Made by a program: the position numbers and the translations under genes. From Chitinophaga sp. GbtcB8 (GTDB lineage: Bacteria; Bacteroidota; Bacteroidia; Chitinophagales; Chitinophagaceae), in the NCBI RefSeq assembly GCF_019091455.1, contig NZ_JAGXJN010000001.1, positions 652,026-716,025 on the forward strand: a stretch of DNA of 64,000 nt. Reading direction: 5' to 3'. Every line of letters begins with the position of its first letter. Position 1 is the stretch's first letter. Below the pieces are notes generated by a model. The model searched no databases, was not told the origin of the DNA, and was given only the letters and a program-made list of their open reading frames with translations. Shown here piece after piece: positions 1 to 9,644 of this stretch.

Positions 1-80
1 TATCGTTTGGAAATGTTCTGAAGAGAGAGAATTGGCATGAAGGGGATTTCAATCTAAAATCGTAAATCTAAGATCTAATA

Positions 81-2480
81 TTAATTTCTGATCGGTTTAC
101 CGGTTTTGATAACACTTTGCAGGCGTTCCAGTGTTTTACGTTCAGCAGCCAGGCTTAAAAAGGCCTCCCGCTCCAGGTCCAGCAGGTATTGCTCACTTAC
201 CAGGGAGGTTTCGCTCAGGTCGCCCCCGCACATTACATAAGCCAGCTTACCGCCTATCTTGGCATCGTGTGCTGAAATATATTTCCCTACCTGCATAGCG
301 TTAATGCCTGCCAGCAAAGCGCCCAGCGCCGTGCGGCCCAGCACTTTTACATCTTTTCTTTCCTGCGGGCGGGTATATCCTTCATCGGCCAGCGTGATCA
401 CACTGCGCTTGGCATCGGCGATCAGGCGGCTCAGGTTCATAGTAATTTCATCCTTACCGGGGCGCAGAATGCCCAGGTCATAGGCTTCATGCGCGGCTGT
501 GGCTACTTTAGCCATGGCTACGGTCATAAAGCGGTCTTTTAACGGCTCTTCCTCAATACGGCCTTCTTTAAACTCATCACTGGCACGTACGGCCATTTCT
601 TTGGTACCGCCGCCACCGGGAATTAAACCTACCCCCAGCTCTACCAGGCCTATATAGGTTTCTGCAGCTGCCTGCACCTTATCTGCATGCAGGCACATTT
701 CACAACCACCGCCCAGGGTAAGCGCATGCGGCGCCACTACTACCGGGATGGATGAATAACGGATACGCATAGTGGTTTTCTGGAACAGGCGTACGGCCAT
801 ATCCAGCTCATCATACTCCTGCTCTGCTGCCAGCATGAAGATCATGCCTACATTAGCGCCGGCAGAAAAGTTAGTGCCGTCATTACCGATCACCAGCCCG
901 CGAAAATCTTTTTCTGCACGGTCTATGGCTTTGTTCACGCCTTCCAGCACTTCACCGCCAATGGTGTTCATCTTGGTTTTCCAGTCCAGCCCTACTACTC
1001 CATCACCCAGGTCATACAGATTGCAGGCGCTGTTCTTCCACACCACGTTATTGCTCAGGTTTTCGAGTATGATGAAGGTATCGGCCCCGGGCACCAGCTT
1101 GTAGGCCTGGGTAGCTACCTCATAATAATATTTTTTGCCGTTCTCTACTTTATAAAAAGCTTTGATGCCTTTAGCCAGCATTTCTTTAACCCAGGCGGCC
1201 GGTGCAAAACCTTTTTCTTCCATGGCCTTTACCGTGGCTTCCACACCCAGCAGGTCCCAGGTTTCAAAGGCGCCTATTTCCCAGCCAAAACCGGCTTTCA
1301 TGGCATCATCCACCTTGTAAATATCATCTGCTATCTCCGGGATACGGTGAGAGATATACGAAAACAGCTGCGCATGGAATAACTGGTAGAACTGCCCGGC
1401 CTTATCCGTAGCAGCGTTCAGCATACGAATGCGCTGCTTCAGGTCCTCTATGGGTTTGGCGGCTTCTATGCTGCCAAACTTAGGCCGCTGTTTAGGGCCG
1501 TATTCCATGGTTTGCAGGTTCAGCGTGAGAATTTCCTTACCGCCTTCACCTTTCGTCTTTTTATAAAAACCCTGACCGGTTTTATCGCCCAGCCAGTTGT
1601 TCTCCACTACCTTTTGCAGGAAAGGCGGGATCTCAAAGATCTTCCGTGCCTCATCCTGCGGACAATTATCAGCCACACCTTTTGCTACCTTCACCAGCGT
1701 ATCAATACCTACTACATCAGCGGTACGGAAGGTGGCGGATTTAGGACGGCCTATTACCGGGCCGGTGAGCGCATCTATTTCATCAATGCTTAACCCCATC
1801 TCCTGCATAATGTGGAAGATGGCCATGATAGAGAACACGCCTATCCTGTTGGCTATAAATGCCGGTGTATCTTTACACAGTACGGTGGTTTTACCCAAAT
1901 ACAGATCCCCGTAATGCATCAGGAAATCTATTACTTCCGGATCGGTATGCGGGGTGGGAATGATCTCCAGCAAACGCAGGTACCGCGGGGGATTGAAGAA
2001 GTGCGTACCGCAGAAATATTTTTTGAAATCATCACTCCGGCCTTCTGTCATTAAATGAATGGGAATGCCGGATGTGTTGGAGGTGATAAAGGTGCCGGGC
2101 TTGCGGTATTTTTCAACCTGTTCAAATACGGAACGTTTAATGTCCAGGTTTTCTACTACTACTTCTATTACCCAATCGCAATCGGCTATGCGGGGCATAT
2201 CATCTGTAAAGTTGCCGGTTTGAATGCGTTTTACCACATCTTTTGTAAATACCGGTGAAGGGTTTGATTTGAGTACGGATTGCAGGGCTTCATTTACAAT
2301 ACGGTTTTTCACAAGGGGGCTGTCCAGGGTTAACTTTTTAGCCTGCTCGGCTGCGTTGGGCTCTTTAGGGGCAATGTCCAGTAATAACACCTGCACCCCA
2401 ATGCCGGCAAAGTGACAGGCAATACGGGAACCCATTACACCGGAACCAAGGACGGCAATTTTATTAATGTGTCTTTTCAT
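81..2480 (-). CDS. fadN: FadN-like 3-hydroxyacyl-CoA dehydrogenase / enoyl-CoA hydratase
   Basis: A 799-residue bifunctional beta-oxidation enzyme. It hydrates trans-2-enoyl-CoA and then oxidises the 3-hydroxyacyl-CoA with NAD+ in the cytoplasm. The NAD-binding loop LGSGVMGSRIA lies at about residues 11-21. The dehydrogenase catalytic region THFFNPPR is near residue 160, followed by the C-terminal dehydrogenase domain. The crotonase domain comes last, with oxyanion loop NFSAGANVGM and the glutamate-bearing VELGVGLIPGGGG. The order (dehydrogenase first, hydratase second) is that of Bacillus FadN, not E. coli FadB. The gene stands alone on its strand. The partner thiolase expected next to it is instead about 60 kb away at 62642-63820. 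The family is clear; substrate chain length is not. Confidence 0.95.
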   Translation of the reverse strand: MKRHINKIAVLGSGVMGSRIACHFAGIGVQVLLLDIAPKEPNAAEQAKKLTLDSPLVKNRIVNEALQSVLKSNPSPVFTKDVVKRIQTGNFTDDMPRIADCDWVIEVVVENLDIKRSVFEQVEKYRKPGTFITSNTSGIPIHLMTEGRSDDFKKYFCGTHFFNPPRYLRLLEIIPTPHTDPEVIDFLMHYGDLYLGKTTVLCKDTPAFIANRIGVFSIMAIFHIMQEMGLSIDEIDALTGPVIGRPKSATFRTADVVGIDTLVKVAKGVADNCPQDEARKIFEIPPFLQKVVENNWLGDKTGQGFYKKTKGEGGKEILTLNLQTMEYGPKQRPKFGSIEAAKPIEDLKQRIRMLNAATDKAGQFYQLFHAQLFSYISHRIPEIADDIYKVDDAMKAGFGWEIGAFETWDLLGVEATVKAMEEKGFAPAAWVKEMLAKGIKAFYKVENGKKYYYEVATQAYKLVPGADTFIILENLSNNVVWKNSACNLYDLGDGVVGLDWKTKMNTIGGEVLEGVNKAIDRAEKDFRGLVIGNDGTNFSAGANVGMIFMLAAEQEYDELDMAVRLFQKTTMRIRYSSIPVVVAPHALTLGGGCEMCLHADKVQAAAETYIGLVELGVGLIPGGGGTKEMAVRASDEFKEGRIEEEPLKDRFMTVAMAKVATAAHEAYDLGILRPGKDEITMNLSRLIADAKRSVITLADEGYTRPQERKDVKVLGRTALGALLAGINAMQVGKYISAHDAKIGGKLAYVMCGGDLSETSLVSEQYLLDLEREAFLSLAAERKTLERLQSVIKTGKPIRN

Positions 2481-2604
2481 AGTGCTGATAGCCTTTATCG
2501 ATAAAAACGTTGTTTCTTTATTTTGATCCTTGAATTTAGGACTTTTTGGAGTACGGAGTACAAAGGGAAGGGTTTTTCTAGTCTATCTTTTAGTGGGAAT
2601 GCTA

Positions 2605-2827
2605 TCAGTATGTTAGCGGTTCACGGTAGGTATGCCGTATGCGTAATATTCTTATTTCATGCGGGCCTGTATAATAGGCTATCCGAAGTCGCTGACATTC
2701 AAAGGCACGATAGTTTCCGTCATTATTCAGCTTGTACTTATCTGGGGGATATATTTCCGGGGAACCGGATAACCTATCTAAACTGTTGAAAGGCAACCTT
2801 GCCCCAGACAATATTCCTATTTGCCAC
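2605..2827 (-). pseudogene. Decayed ParE/RelE-type toxin with internal deletion
   Basis: A broken type II toxin gene. A GTG at 2827, overlapping the antitoxin 3' end, begins a frame reading MANRNIVWGKVAFQQF, which looks like the N-terminus of Bacteroidota ParE/RelE toxins, but it reaches a stop after about 17 codons. A second frame then carries the C-terminal half: PEIYPPDKYK, then NYRAFECQRLRIAYY, then ILRIRHTYREPLTY at the very end, all typical of the family. About 30 internal residues are missing and the frame changes at the junction near 2780-2790. The C-terminal part is open from TTG at 2811 (68 codons), but without the N-terminal helices it is unlikely to be an active RNase or gyrase toxin. 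That it is a deletion is inferred from the usual family length of about 95-100 residues. Confidence 0.7.
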
Positions 2828-3059
2828 CTACCCAGTTTTTGGACATGGCTGTTACCTGTTCATGTGTATAAAACTCACCGGCGTCTATACCATCCATAGC
2901 TGCAGCTATTTCCTGGTTGTATTGTTCTATACCCACACGGCCTACCTCATCTTTCAGTGCTACGTAATGCTTAGCTACACTTAAAAGCGATTCTTTTTCA
3001 ATACTTGTCAGCCGCAACCAGTATTTCATAAATTCACTATCCAATGAAGGCGCTCCCAT
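2817..3059 (-). CDS. Probable antitoxin of a decayed toxin-antitoxin pair
   Basis: An 80-residue acidic small protein starting at ATG 3059; a TTG at 3068 is also open. It has an N-terminal amphipathic stretch (LTSIEKESLLSVAKHYV) and a C-terminal tail with AAMDGIDAGEFYTHEQV. This matches the layout of the short Bacteroidota 'addiction module' antitoxins, where a C-terminal segment ending in G-x-x-x-T-x-E-E-V embraces the toxin. It overlaps the start of the ruined toxin by about 11 bp, the usual antitoxin-then-toxin order. The reading frame is intact while the toxin is not, so this is an orphan antitoxin. The assignment rests on this pattern and on the neighbouring toxin remnant. Confidence 0.6.
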   Translation of the reverse strand: MGAPSLDSEFMKYWLRLTSIEKESLLSVAKHYVALKDEVGRVGIEQYNQEIAAAMDGIDAGEFYTHEQVTAMSKNWVGGK

Positions 3060-3086
3060 AAATAACAATTTCTACGAATCTACATT

Positions 3087-3142
3087 AAAAAAAGCAATGC
3101 ACAAAGCCCGCCAGAATCCCCTATCCTGCTGACTTTGTGCAT
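3087..3142 (-). terminator. Rho-independent terminator of metG
   Basis: The arms ATGCACAAAG (3097-3106) and CTTTGTGCAT (3133-3142) are perfect complements. Read on the minus strand they are followed by a run of seven T (3087-3093). It lies just downstream of the metG stop and separates metG from the antitoxin gene. Confidence 0.75.
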
Positions 3143-3166
3143 GCATTATGCTTCTAAAAAAACATG

Positions 3167-5248
3167 TCAGCTTACACCACTACCCGGGCTCACCATCTCT
3201 GCCGGGTTTACAAACACCAGCTTCCCGTTATCCTCGGCCATCAGGATCATGCCCTGGCTTTCAATGCCTCTCATTTTGCGGGGAGCCAGGTTGGCTACCA
3301 GCGTTACCTGCTTACCTACAATATCCTCCGGCTTAAAGTGCATAGCAATACCGGAAACGACTGTACGTTTTTCCGTACCAAGGTCTACTAACAGCTTTAA
3401 CAGCTTATCGGCCTTCTCTACTTTTTCTGCCTGTATAATAGTACCTACGCGCAGATCCAGCTTGGCAAAATCATCGAACTGGATCTCTGCTTTGGGTGGC
3501 GCTACAGGTACAGGCGGCGGTATGGCGGGCGTAGTGACAGCAGCCTGCTTTTTTAAACCTGCATGCAGCTTATCCACCTGTGCTTTCACCTGCTCATCTT
3601 CCACCTTTTTGAACAACAGCTCCGGCGGACGCAGGCTATAACCCACGCTCACCAGCTTCAGGCTGCCGGCATTTTCCCATTCCAGCATACGGTCCACCAC
3701 TTTCAGCATGTGGCAGATCTTTTTAGCGGTGAACGGCAAAAAGGGATTACTGAAAATAGCCAGGTTGGCGGTGAGCTGCAGGCACAGGTGCAAACAGTTG
3801 TCTATCAGCTTTTGATTTTCCGCCTGCAGTTCCGGCGTTTTAGCCAGGATCCAGGGTTGTTTTTCCTGTAAGTAACGGTTGCCTTCACGGGCTGCATTCA
3901 TCATTTCCTGCAGGGCATCCCGGAAGCGGAAATTCTCCAGCGCATCTTCTATTTTCTGTTTGGCTTCCTGTAATGCGTTCATTAACGCATCATCCTTTGC
4001 ATCTTTTACATCGGCATGGAAGGCAGGCACTTTACCGTTGCACAATTTGTGCATCAGCACCATGGTGCGGTTAATAAAGTTGCCGAAAATAGCTACCAGC
4101 TCGTTGTTATTGCGGTCCTGGAAATCTTTCCAGGTAAAGTCATTATCCTTTGTTTCCGGTGCAGTGCTGCATAATACATAACGCAGCACATCCTGCTGAT
4201 CCGGGAAATCCTGCACGTACTCATGTACCCATACGGCCCAGTTGCGGGAGGTTGATACTTTTTCGCCTTCAATATTCAGGAACTCGTTGGCAGGCACATT
4301 TTCCGGTACTACAAAACCGCCGTGGGCCTTTAACATGGCCGGGAAAATAATACAGTGGAACACGATGTTATCCTTCCCTATGAAGTGTACCAGCTTGGTA
4401 TCGTCCTTACACCAGTAATCGGCCCAGTTAGGCGTCAGCTCTTTGGTGGCGGAAATGTAACCAATAGGCGCATCAAACCATACATACAGTACCTTGCCTT
4501 CTGCATCAGGCAGCGGCACTTTAATGCCCCAGTTGCTGTCGCGCGTCATGGCGCGGCTTTGCAGGCCGTTATCCAGCCAGCTTTTACATTGGCCGTACAC
4601 GTTATTTTTCCACTCTTTATGGCCTTCCAGCAACCATTCCCTTAACCAGGGCTCATAGTCCTGCAGGGGCATGTACCAGTGTTTGGTCTTCTTTTTCACG
4701 GGCACAGCATCGCTCAGGGCAGAGCGGGGGTTGATGAGCTCTTCCGGGCTCAGGGAAGTACCGCAGCGCTCACACTGATCGCCATAGGCGCGGTCATTGC
4801 CGCAAACAGGGCAGGTGCCCACAATGTAGCGGTCGGCCAGGAACATCTGTTTAACCTCGTCAAAATACTGCTCACTTTCTTTTTCTTCAAAGCGGCCGTC
4901 GTTATACATTTTCAGGAAAAAAGCGGCGGCTGTTTCATGATGCACCTGGCGCGAGGTACGGGAGAAAATATCAAAGGATATTCCCATCTCCGCAAAACTT
5001 TCGCTGATGATCTTGTAATACTTATCTACAATATCCTGGGGGGTTACGTTCTCCTGCATGGCTTTGATGGTAATGGGCACGCCATGTTCATCTGTTCCGC
5101 CAATGAATTTTACATCGGCTTTTTTTGCACGCAGGTAACGGACGTAAATATCCGCTGGTAAATAACAGCCGGCCAGGTGACCAATGTGCACCGGTCCGTT
5201 AGCATAGGGTAACGCAGCTGTTATTAAATATCTATTAAATTTTGCCAT
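3167..5248 (-). CDS. metG: Methionyl-tRNA synthetase
   Basis: A 693-residue class I aminoacyl-tRNA synthetase that charges tRNA-Met. The HIGH motif is in [14 protein letters not shown] (about residues 15-28). A zinc knuckle with CPVCG and CERCG lies near residues 145-165. The KMSKS loop is present as KVSTS, close to the KMSTS form seen in many MetG proteins. The anticodon-binding helical domain follows. The last about 110 residues are a tRNA-binding OB-fold (Trbp111/EMAP-II like, with DLRVGTI and NLAPRKMRG), so this is the long dimerising form. ATG at 5248 places the conserved N-terminus correctly. It is divergent from the LD-carboxypeptidase gene. Confidence 0.97.
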   Translation of the reverse strand: MAKFNRYLITAALPYANGPVHIGHLAGCYLPADIYVRYLRAKKADVKFIGGTDEHGVPITIKAMQENVTPQDIVDKYYKIISESFAEMGISFDIFSRTSRQVHHETAAAFFLKMYNDGRFEEKESEQYFDEVKQMFLADRYIVGTCPVCGNDRAYGDQCERCGTSLSPEELINPRSALSDAVPVKKKTKHWYMPLQDYEPWLREWLLEGHKEWKNNVYGQCKSWLDNGLQSRAMTRDSNWGIKVPLPDAEGKVLYVWFDAPIGYISATKELTPNWADYWCKDDTKLVHFIGKDNIVFHCIIFPAMLKAHGGFVVPENVPANEFLNIEGEKVSTSRNWAVWVHEYVQDFPDQQDVLRYVLCSTAPETKDNDFTWKDFQDRNNNELVAIFGNFINRTMVLMHKLCNGKVPAFHADVKDAKDDALMNALQEAKQKIEDALENFRFRDALQEMMNAAREGNRYLQEKQPWILAKTPELQAENQKLIDNCLHLCLQLTANLAIFSNPFLPFTAKKICHMLKVVDRMLEWENAGSLKLVSVGYSLRPPELLFKKVEDEQVKAQVDKLHAGLKKQAAVTTPAIPPPVPVAPPKAEIQFDDFAKLDLRVGTIIQAEKVEKADKLLKLLVDLGTEKRTVVSGIAMHFKPEDIVGKQVTLVANLAPRKMRGIESQGMILMAEDNGKLVFVNPAEMVSPGSGVS

Positions 5249-5419
5249 ATCCGTTTAAACAATACTTAAATGTTTGAAGGTTTGTTTCTTTTCTGGTTTA
5301 TTGATTTATTTTGGACCTGAAGTTTTTGGTGGAACTGTTTTCCAAAACATACCTCCTGCTTTTATGAGGGAAGCGTAAACCGGCAAACCAGTCCGCAAAG
5401 GTAAATAAAGCGCATTAGA

Positions 5420-6331
5420 ATGATGAAAATTCCCCCTTATCTGAAGAAAGGCGATCTTATAGGCATTACCTGCAGCAGTAGTAAAATGGAGCTGGCTGCG
5501 GCAGAATATGCGGCCGGTGTGATCAGCTCCTGGGGCTACCAGGTGCACCTGGGCATTACGGTAGGCACCAGCTTCCATAATTTTTCCGCCCCGGACGAGC
5601 TGCGGCTGGAAGAGCTGCAGATTATGCTGGACGACCCGGAAATAAAAGCAATTGTATTTGGCCGCGGTGGCTACGGAATGATCTGCCTGCTGGATAAGCT
5701 GGATTTTACCCGCTTCCGCAAACACCCCAAGTGGTTATGCGGTTACAGCGATATTACTACCCTGCACACCCACGTACAACACCGGTACGGCATTGCCACC
5801 CTGCACTCCCTGATGTGCAGCGGCATTACCGAAGCCACTGCAGAAAATGTGTATGTGGACAGCCTGCACCAGGCGCTGCGCGGCAAAGCCTATAAATATG
5901 CAGCTGCCCCGCATGAGCTAAACCGCCCCGGAGAAGCCAGCGGTGTACTGGTCGGAGGCAATTTGTCATTACTGGCCAACCTGTCAGGCACCAGATCACA
6001 AATTGACACCAAAGGCAAGATCCTGCTGCTGGAAGACATCAGCGAGTACCGCTACAATGTGGACCGCATGATGTATAACCTGAAACGCGCCGGCTGGCTG
6101 GATAAGCTGGCAGGCCTGGTAGTAGGCGCTTTTGTAGATGGTAAGGAAACCACTACCCCTTTTGGACAGAACGAATTTGAGATCATCCGGAATATCGTAA
6201 AAGATTACAAATACCCGGTGTGCTACGACTTCCCCTCCGGGCACCAGGTGGAGAATTACGCCCTGCGGCTGGGTACTAAACACCAGCTCAAGGTAAATGC
6301 TAAAGGCAGTACACTTTATACCGCCAAATAG
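5420..6331 (+). CDS. ldcA: LD-carboxypeptidase, peptidase family S66
   Basis: A 303-residue serine peptidase of the LdcA/MccF family. LdcA enzymes remove the terminal D-Ala from murein tetrapeptides during cell-wall recycling; MccF relatives cleave microcin C. The nucleophile Ser is in GYSDITTLH (Ser110). The Glu of the triad is expected in LLLEDISEYRYNVDRM (about 205-220), and the His in PSGHQVENYALRLG (about 277). There is no signal peptide, which fits the cytoplasmic recycling role. Adjacent ATG codons at 5420 and 5423 are both possible starts. It is divergent from metG and convergent with the ThiF-like gene. Confidence 0.9.
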   Translation: MMKIPPYLKKGDLIGITCSSSKMELAAAEYAAGVISSWGYQVHLGITVGTSFHNFSAPDELRLEELQIMLDDPEIKAIVFGRGGYGMICLLDKLDFTRFRKHPKWLCGYSDITTLHTHVQHRYGIATLHSLMCSGITEATAENVYVDSLHQALRGKAYKYAAAPHELNRPGEASGVLVGGNLSLLANLSGTRSQIDTKGKILLLEDISEYRYNVDRMMYNLKRAGWLDKLAGLVVGAFVDGKETTTPFGQNEFEIIRNIVKDYKYPVCYDFPSGHQVENYALRLGTKHQLKVNAKGSTLYTAK

Positions 6332-6440
6332 CATTAATTATACCTCTGACTAGGACTTCACTAGGGATGCACTAGGGAAAAACATGGGATCTAGTAGGGA
6401 AAGACATGAGAAACTCATGAGAAAGACATGGGAAAAGCTG

Positions 6441-7253
6441 CTAATCCTCCACATCCGGCACAATCTCCAGCCCGTAGTCCTCAGCTGTTAAAACGCCTGC
6501 TGCTTTAGTTTGGGCGATCAGATCTCTATCCGGTGTAAGGTTATGGCTCCTGAACTGGTTGTGCAGGTAATCCATGCTATATAGCTTATTTACGAGGCCG
6601 TCCGGTACAGCTACCAGGTATTTCAGTATTTCATTCACCATCAGCAAACCGGTAGCGCCATGGGTAACGCCCATGGCCCCTGCGTCAAAATTGCGGTAAG
6701 TTTCCGTGAGTGCGGCACTGCAGCGGTAAGAGGCAGAGGGCGCGCCATCCGGCTGCGGAATGTTATACCCTGCCCACCATGATACCCAGTTATGTACCTC
6801 TCCTATCACAAACGGTTTTTCATGCAGCACACAGGCATCGTTCACTACCAGGTGAGTAGGCAGGTGCTGGGAACAGTCAATTACCAGGTCCATTTCAGTG
6901 ATCAGCTGCAGCACATTTTCCGGTTTTATCTGCACCAGCAAAGGATAATGTTTGGTGAAGGGGTTAGTGGCCCATAAACGGCTGGATGCCATTTTAGCTT
7001 TATGCTTACGCAGGTCCTGCATCTGGTAAATGGGCTGGCGGTGCATATCCTCATCAGTGATCACGCCATAATCTGCAATGCCTATTACGCCAATGCCACT
7101 GGCGCTGAGATATTGTATCACCGGGCATCCCAGGCCACCGGCCCCTATTACCAATACCCTGGATGTTTTGAGCTTTTCCTGCATAGCCAGCCCCATACCG
7201 GGTACGGCTATGGGATGCCGGAAGTGTTGTATTTCTTTTTCTGTTAATGCCAT
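6441..7253 (-). CDS. ThiF/MoeB/HesA-like E1 adenylyltransferase
   Basis: A 270-residue protein of the ubiquitin-activating-like superfamily that adenylates C-termini of small sulfur carriers (MoaD, ThiS). The nucleotide loop GAGGLGCPVIQYL is near residue 37. The usual NLQRQ is replaced by DMHRQPIY. A family signature follows in FDAGAMGVTHGATGLLM. There is no rhodanese domain. I see neither pair of the CxxC zinc cysteines typical of MoeB/ThiF; only SYRCSAAL remains near the expected catalytic region. It starts 10 bp after the histidine kinase stop and is probably co-transcribed with it. No moaD/thiS gene is nearby, so its substrate is unknown. Confidence 0.8.
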   Translation of the reverse strand: MALTEKEIQHFRHPIAVPGMGLAMQEKLKTSRVLVIGAGGLGCPVIQYLSASGIGVIGIADYGVITDEDMHRQPIYQMQDLRKHKAKMASSRLWATNPFTKHYPLLVQIKPENVLQLITEMDLVIDCSQHLPTHLVVNDACVLHEKPFVIGEVHNWVSWWAGYNIPQPDGAPSASYRCSAALTETYRNFDAGAMGVTHGATGLLMVNEILKYLVAVPDGLVNKLYSMDYLHNQFRSHNLTPDRDLIAQTKAAGVLTAEDYGLEIVPDVED

Positions 7254-7263
7254 GCTATAATGC

Positions 7264-8628
7264 TTATTCCTGCGGAAATTCTAAAGTGAATTTACTGCCC
7301 TTGCCCAAAGCGCTATCTACCTTTATTTTGCCTTTGTGGGCATCCACAATGGCTTTTACGTAGCTGAGGCCCAGGCCAAAACCTTTTACGTTATGCACGT
7401 TACCGGTATGGGCGCGGTAAAATTTTTCAAAGATACGGGAAATCGTATCCCGGCTCATGCCAATGCCGTTATCGGAAATGGTGATCACAATGCTTTTGCG
7501 GGTGTTATAGGTGCTGATCATTACTTCCAGGTGCTGCTTGGAGTATTTGATGGCATTATCCAGCAGGTTAAAGATCACGTTGGAAAAATGCACATCATCC
7601 GCTTTAATGATAGGGTTGATGGCATCCAGCCGCAGCTCCACCCGCCCGTTCTTGGAAGCCATTTGCAGCTGCAGGTTATCCACGGTATGCTGTATCACCT
7701 CATGCACATCCAGCACCTGCAGGTTCAGGCCTATTTCGTTCTTTTCCAGCAAGGCAGATTGCAGAATGCTTTCCACCTGTTTATTCATGCGCTTATTTTC
7801 CTCTTTAATGATGCCGGAGAAGTACTGGATCTTCTCTTTATTATCCATCACCTTATGGTTGCCAATGGCGTCTATTGCCAGAGAAATGGTAGCCAGCGGG
7901 GTTTTCAGCTCATGCGTCATGTTATTGATGAAGTCTGATTTTATTTCCGATAGCTTTTTCTGGTTCAGCAAGGTCCGGATAGTAAGGGCAAAGGCGGTGA
8001 CAATGATCAGTGTAAACAGTACACAACCAACTATGACCCATCCCAGCCAGCGCAGGATAGAGAGGTTATTGTTGGGGAAAATTATATACAACAGTTCGGT
8101 GCGGTCCGTCAACAGATCGAGGCTGCTAACCAGGGGAACACTTTGTATGGAATAGTCCAGCGTGTCCTTGTTGGCCAGGTTCATATGATCAGAAAAATGC
8201 GCCGACTGCAGTTTTACAACAATCTTGTCGTTGCTTAAGCTGCTTCTGCCCACAATGCCGAAGTCAATATCTGTATCCAGCTTTTGCTTATGTAATATAC
8301 TGTCTATCAACTGCTCTACTTCGTCGGTTGTAAAGCGGTCGCTTACGTCTACGGTTATATTACTCAGCTCATATTTTTCCAGGGTAAAGCTGTTATCTGC
8401 CCCTTTGCTCAGGGCAGTGCCGCCCATTTTAAACCGGATGGGCGGGGCCTGGCGGCGCACCATTTCATCGCGCACATTCATCAGCACATTGAGGAAACGC
8501 TGCTCCATCTGCTCTTTGCGCAGAATGGCCGCGTTACGTATCCAGCTGACCTGTATTACAATAATCCCCAGCAGCGACAGGGTGATAAGCACAACGATGA
8601 TCGGAAATGTTTTCTTTAACGGTAGCAT
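7264..8628 (-). CDS. Sensor histidine kinase, two-transmembrane
   Basis: A 454-residue membrane kinase. TM1 lies at about residues 8-30 and TM2 at about 190-220, flanking a sensor region of about 160 residues. The HisKA box NNMTHELKTPLATISLA holds the phosphorylated His. The ATPase domain has the N box (FNLLDNAIKYS), G1 (DNGIGMS), F box (FEKFYR) and G2 (GFGLGLSYV). The architecture resembles Bacteroidota RprX-type kinases. No response regulator is adjacent, so it is an orphan by position; its downstream neighbour is the ThiF-like gene. The signal is unknown. Confidence 0.93.
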   Translation of the reverse strand: MLPLKKTFPIIVVLITLSLLGIIVIQVSWIRNAAILRKEQMEQRFLNVLMNVRDEMVRRQAPPIRFKMGGTALSKGADNSFTLEKYELSNITVDVSDRFTTDEVEQLIDSILHKQKLDTDIDFGIVGRSSLSNDKIVVKLQSAHFSDHMNLANKDTLDYSIQSVPLVSSLDLLTDRTELLYIIFPNNNLSILRWLGWVIVGCVLFTLIIVTAFALTIRTLLNQKKLSEIKSDFINNMTHELKTPLATISLAIDAIGNHKVMDNKEKIQYFSGIIKEENKRMNKQVESILQSALLEKNEIGLNLQVLDVHEVIQHTVDNLQLQMASKNGRVELRLDAINPIIKADDVHFSNVIFNLLDNAIKYSKQHLEVMISTYNTRKSIVITISDNGIGMSRDTISRIFEKFYRAHTGNVHNVKGFGLGLSYVKAIVDAHKGKIKVDSALGKGSKFTLEFPQE

Positions 8629-8843
8629 GTATTTTGTAAAAACTTAAATAAGCAAGTATCTGATTTGTAACTTTCTAAGATAGTATTAAGTGTCTTAAAT
8701 TCTGTCAAAAACAATTATTGCTATAGCAACGATAATACAAAATTAGAGCACGTAACCCGTTCAGCAGCTTAATTTTAATAAAAGACTATCACTTTAACGT
8801 AATTTTAACTGCGTACCGCTGCATTTTTTATTGCTTCTTTGCT

Positions 8844-9003
8844 TACCTTTGCTGTATAAACTGGTATCAAATTTGTAAAGTAGATACCAGAGACAAAATT
8901 GAATAATTAAACTTTCTACATACATCGACGTGGATTTCGTTCCATAAGCGATTTAGATTTTGGTTGATAAAATGGTAAGGAGGCTTTCTAGCCTCCTTTT
9001 TTT
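8844..9003 (+). ncRNA. Candidate small RNA or yqgE leader with intrinsic terminator
   Basis: A -7 element TACCTTTG (8844-8851) is followed at about +4 by a perfect hairpin, CTGGTATC (8861-8868) with GATACCAG (8883-8890). About 90 nt of A/T-rich sequence follows. It ends in a strong terminator: AAGGAGGCT (8977-8985), TTCT loop, AGCCTCCTT (8990-8998), then T's to 9003. I found no convincing small ORF inside. The transcript would be about 145 nt. It could be a free sRNA or an attenuated leader of yqgE, whose start is 66 bp further on. No clear TTG -33 element is present, so the promoter is only half supported. Confidence 0.5.
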
Positions 9004-9068
9004 ATTGTACCTGTTTCATTTACAATCAAAATTGGTTAAATTTATTTTAGTGATCAAAATTGTTGCGT

Positions 9069-9620
9069 ATGGTGTCCCTTGCTCCCGGAATATTACTCAT
9101 AGCTGATCCCTTTCTGAAAGATCCGAACTTTGCGCGCACCGTGGTATTACTTTGTGAACACCAGGATAAGGGCAGTTTTGGTTTTGTGATCAATAAGCTG
9201 TTTGATCAAACGCTGGATGAGCTGGTGCCTGAAGTGCTGGTGCCTAACATTCCCGTGTTCTTTGGCGGCCCGGTGCAAATGGATACTATTCACTTTGTAC
9301 ACCAGCAGCCGGAGCTTATTGACGGTGGTTTTGAGATCATTCCCGGCATTTACTGGGGCGGCCGTTTTGAGAATGTAGTATCGCTGCTGAATGAAGGCCG
9401 GCTGGATCTGAGCAGGATCAAGTTCTTTATTGGTTATAGCGGCTGGAGCAGCGGGCAGCTGGTGAATGAGTTCAATGAAAAATCCTGGATCTTATCTGAG
9501 AGCGATACGGCCCTTATTTTTGATGAAAAGGAACAGAACATCTGGCAGCAATCGCTGAAGAATTTAGGGAACAATTTTGCCATTATGGCCAACTTCCCCA
9601 TTGACCCGTCTTTGAATTAA
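9069..9620 (+). CDS. yqgE: YqgE/AlgH family protein (UPF0301)
   Basis: A protein of about 183 residues of the widely conserved YqgE/AlgH family, whose biochemical role is unknown. Family features are APGILLIADPFLKDPNF at the N-terminus, GSFGFVINK, FFGGPVQ and FFIGYSGWSSGQL. The frame is open back to TTG at 9060, but the ATG at 9069 gives the normal family N-terminus, so I use it. It lies downstream of the candidate sRNA/leader and is followed by a good terminator. Confidence 0.9.
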   Translation: MVSLAPGILLIADPFLKDPNFARTVVLLCEHQDKGSFGFVINKLFDQTLDELVPEVLVPNIPVFFGGPVQMDTIHFVHQQPELIDGGFEIIPGIYWGGRFENVVSLLNEGRLDLSRIKFFIGYSGWSSGQLVNEFNEKSWILSESDTALIFDEKEQNIWQQSLKNLGNNFAIMANFPIDPSLN

Positions 9621-9644
9621 AAATATTGCTTTATAAAGCAGCGG

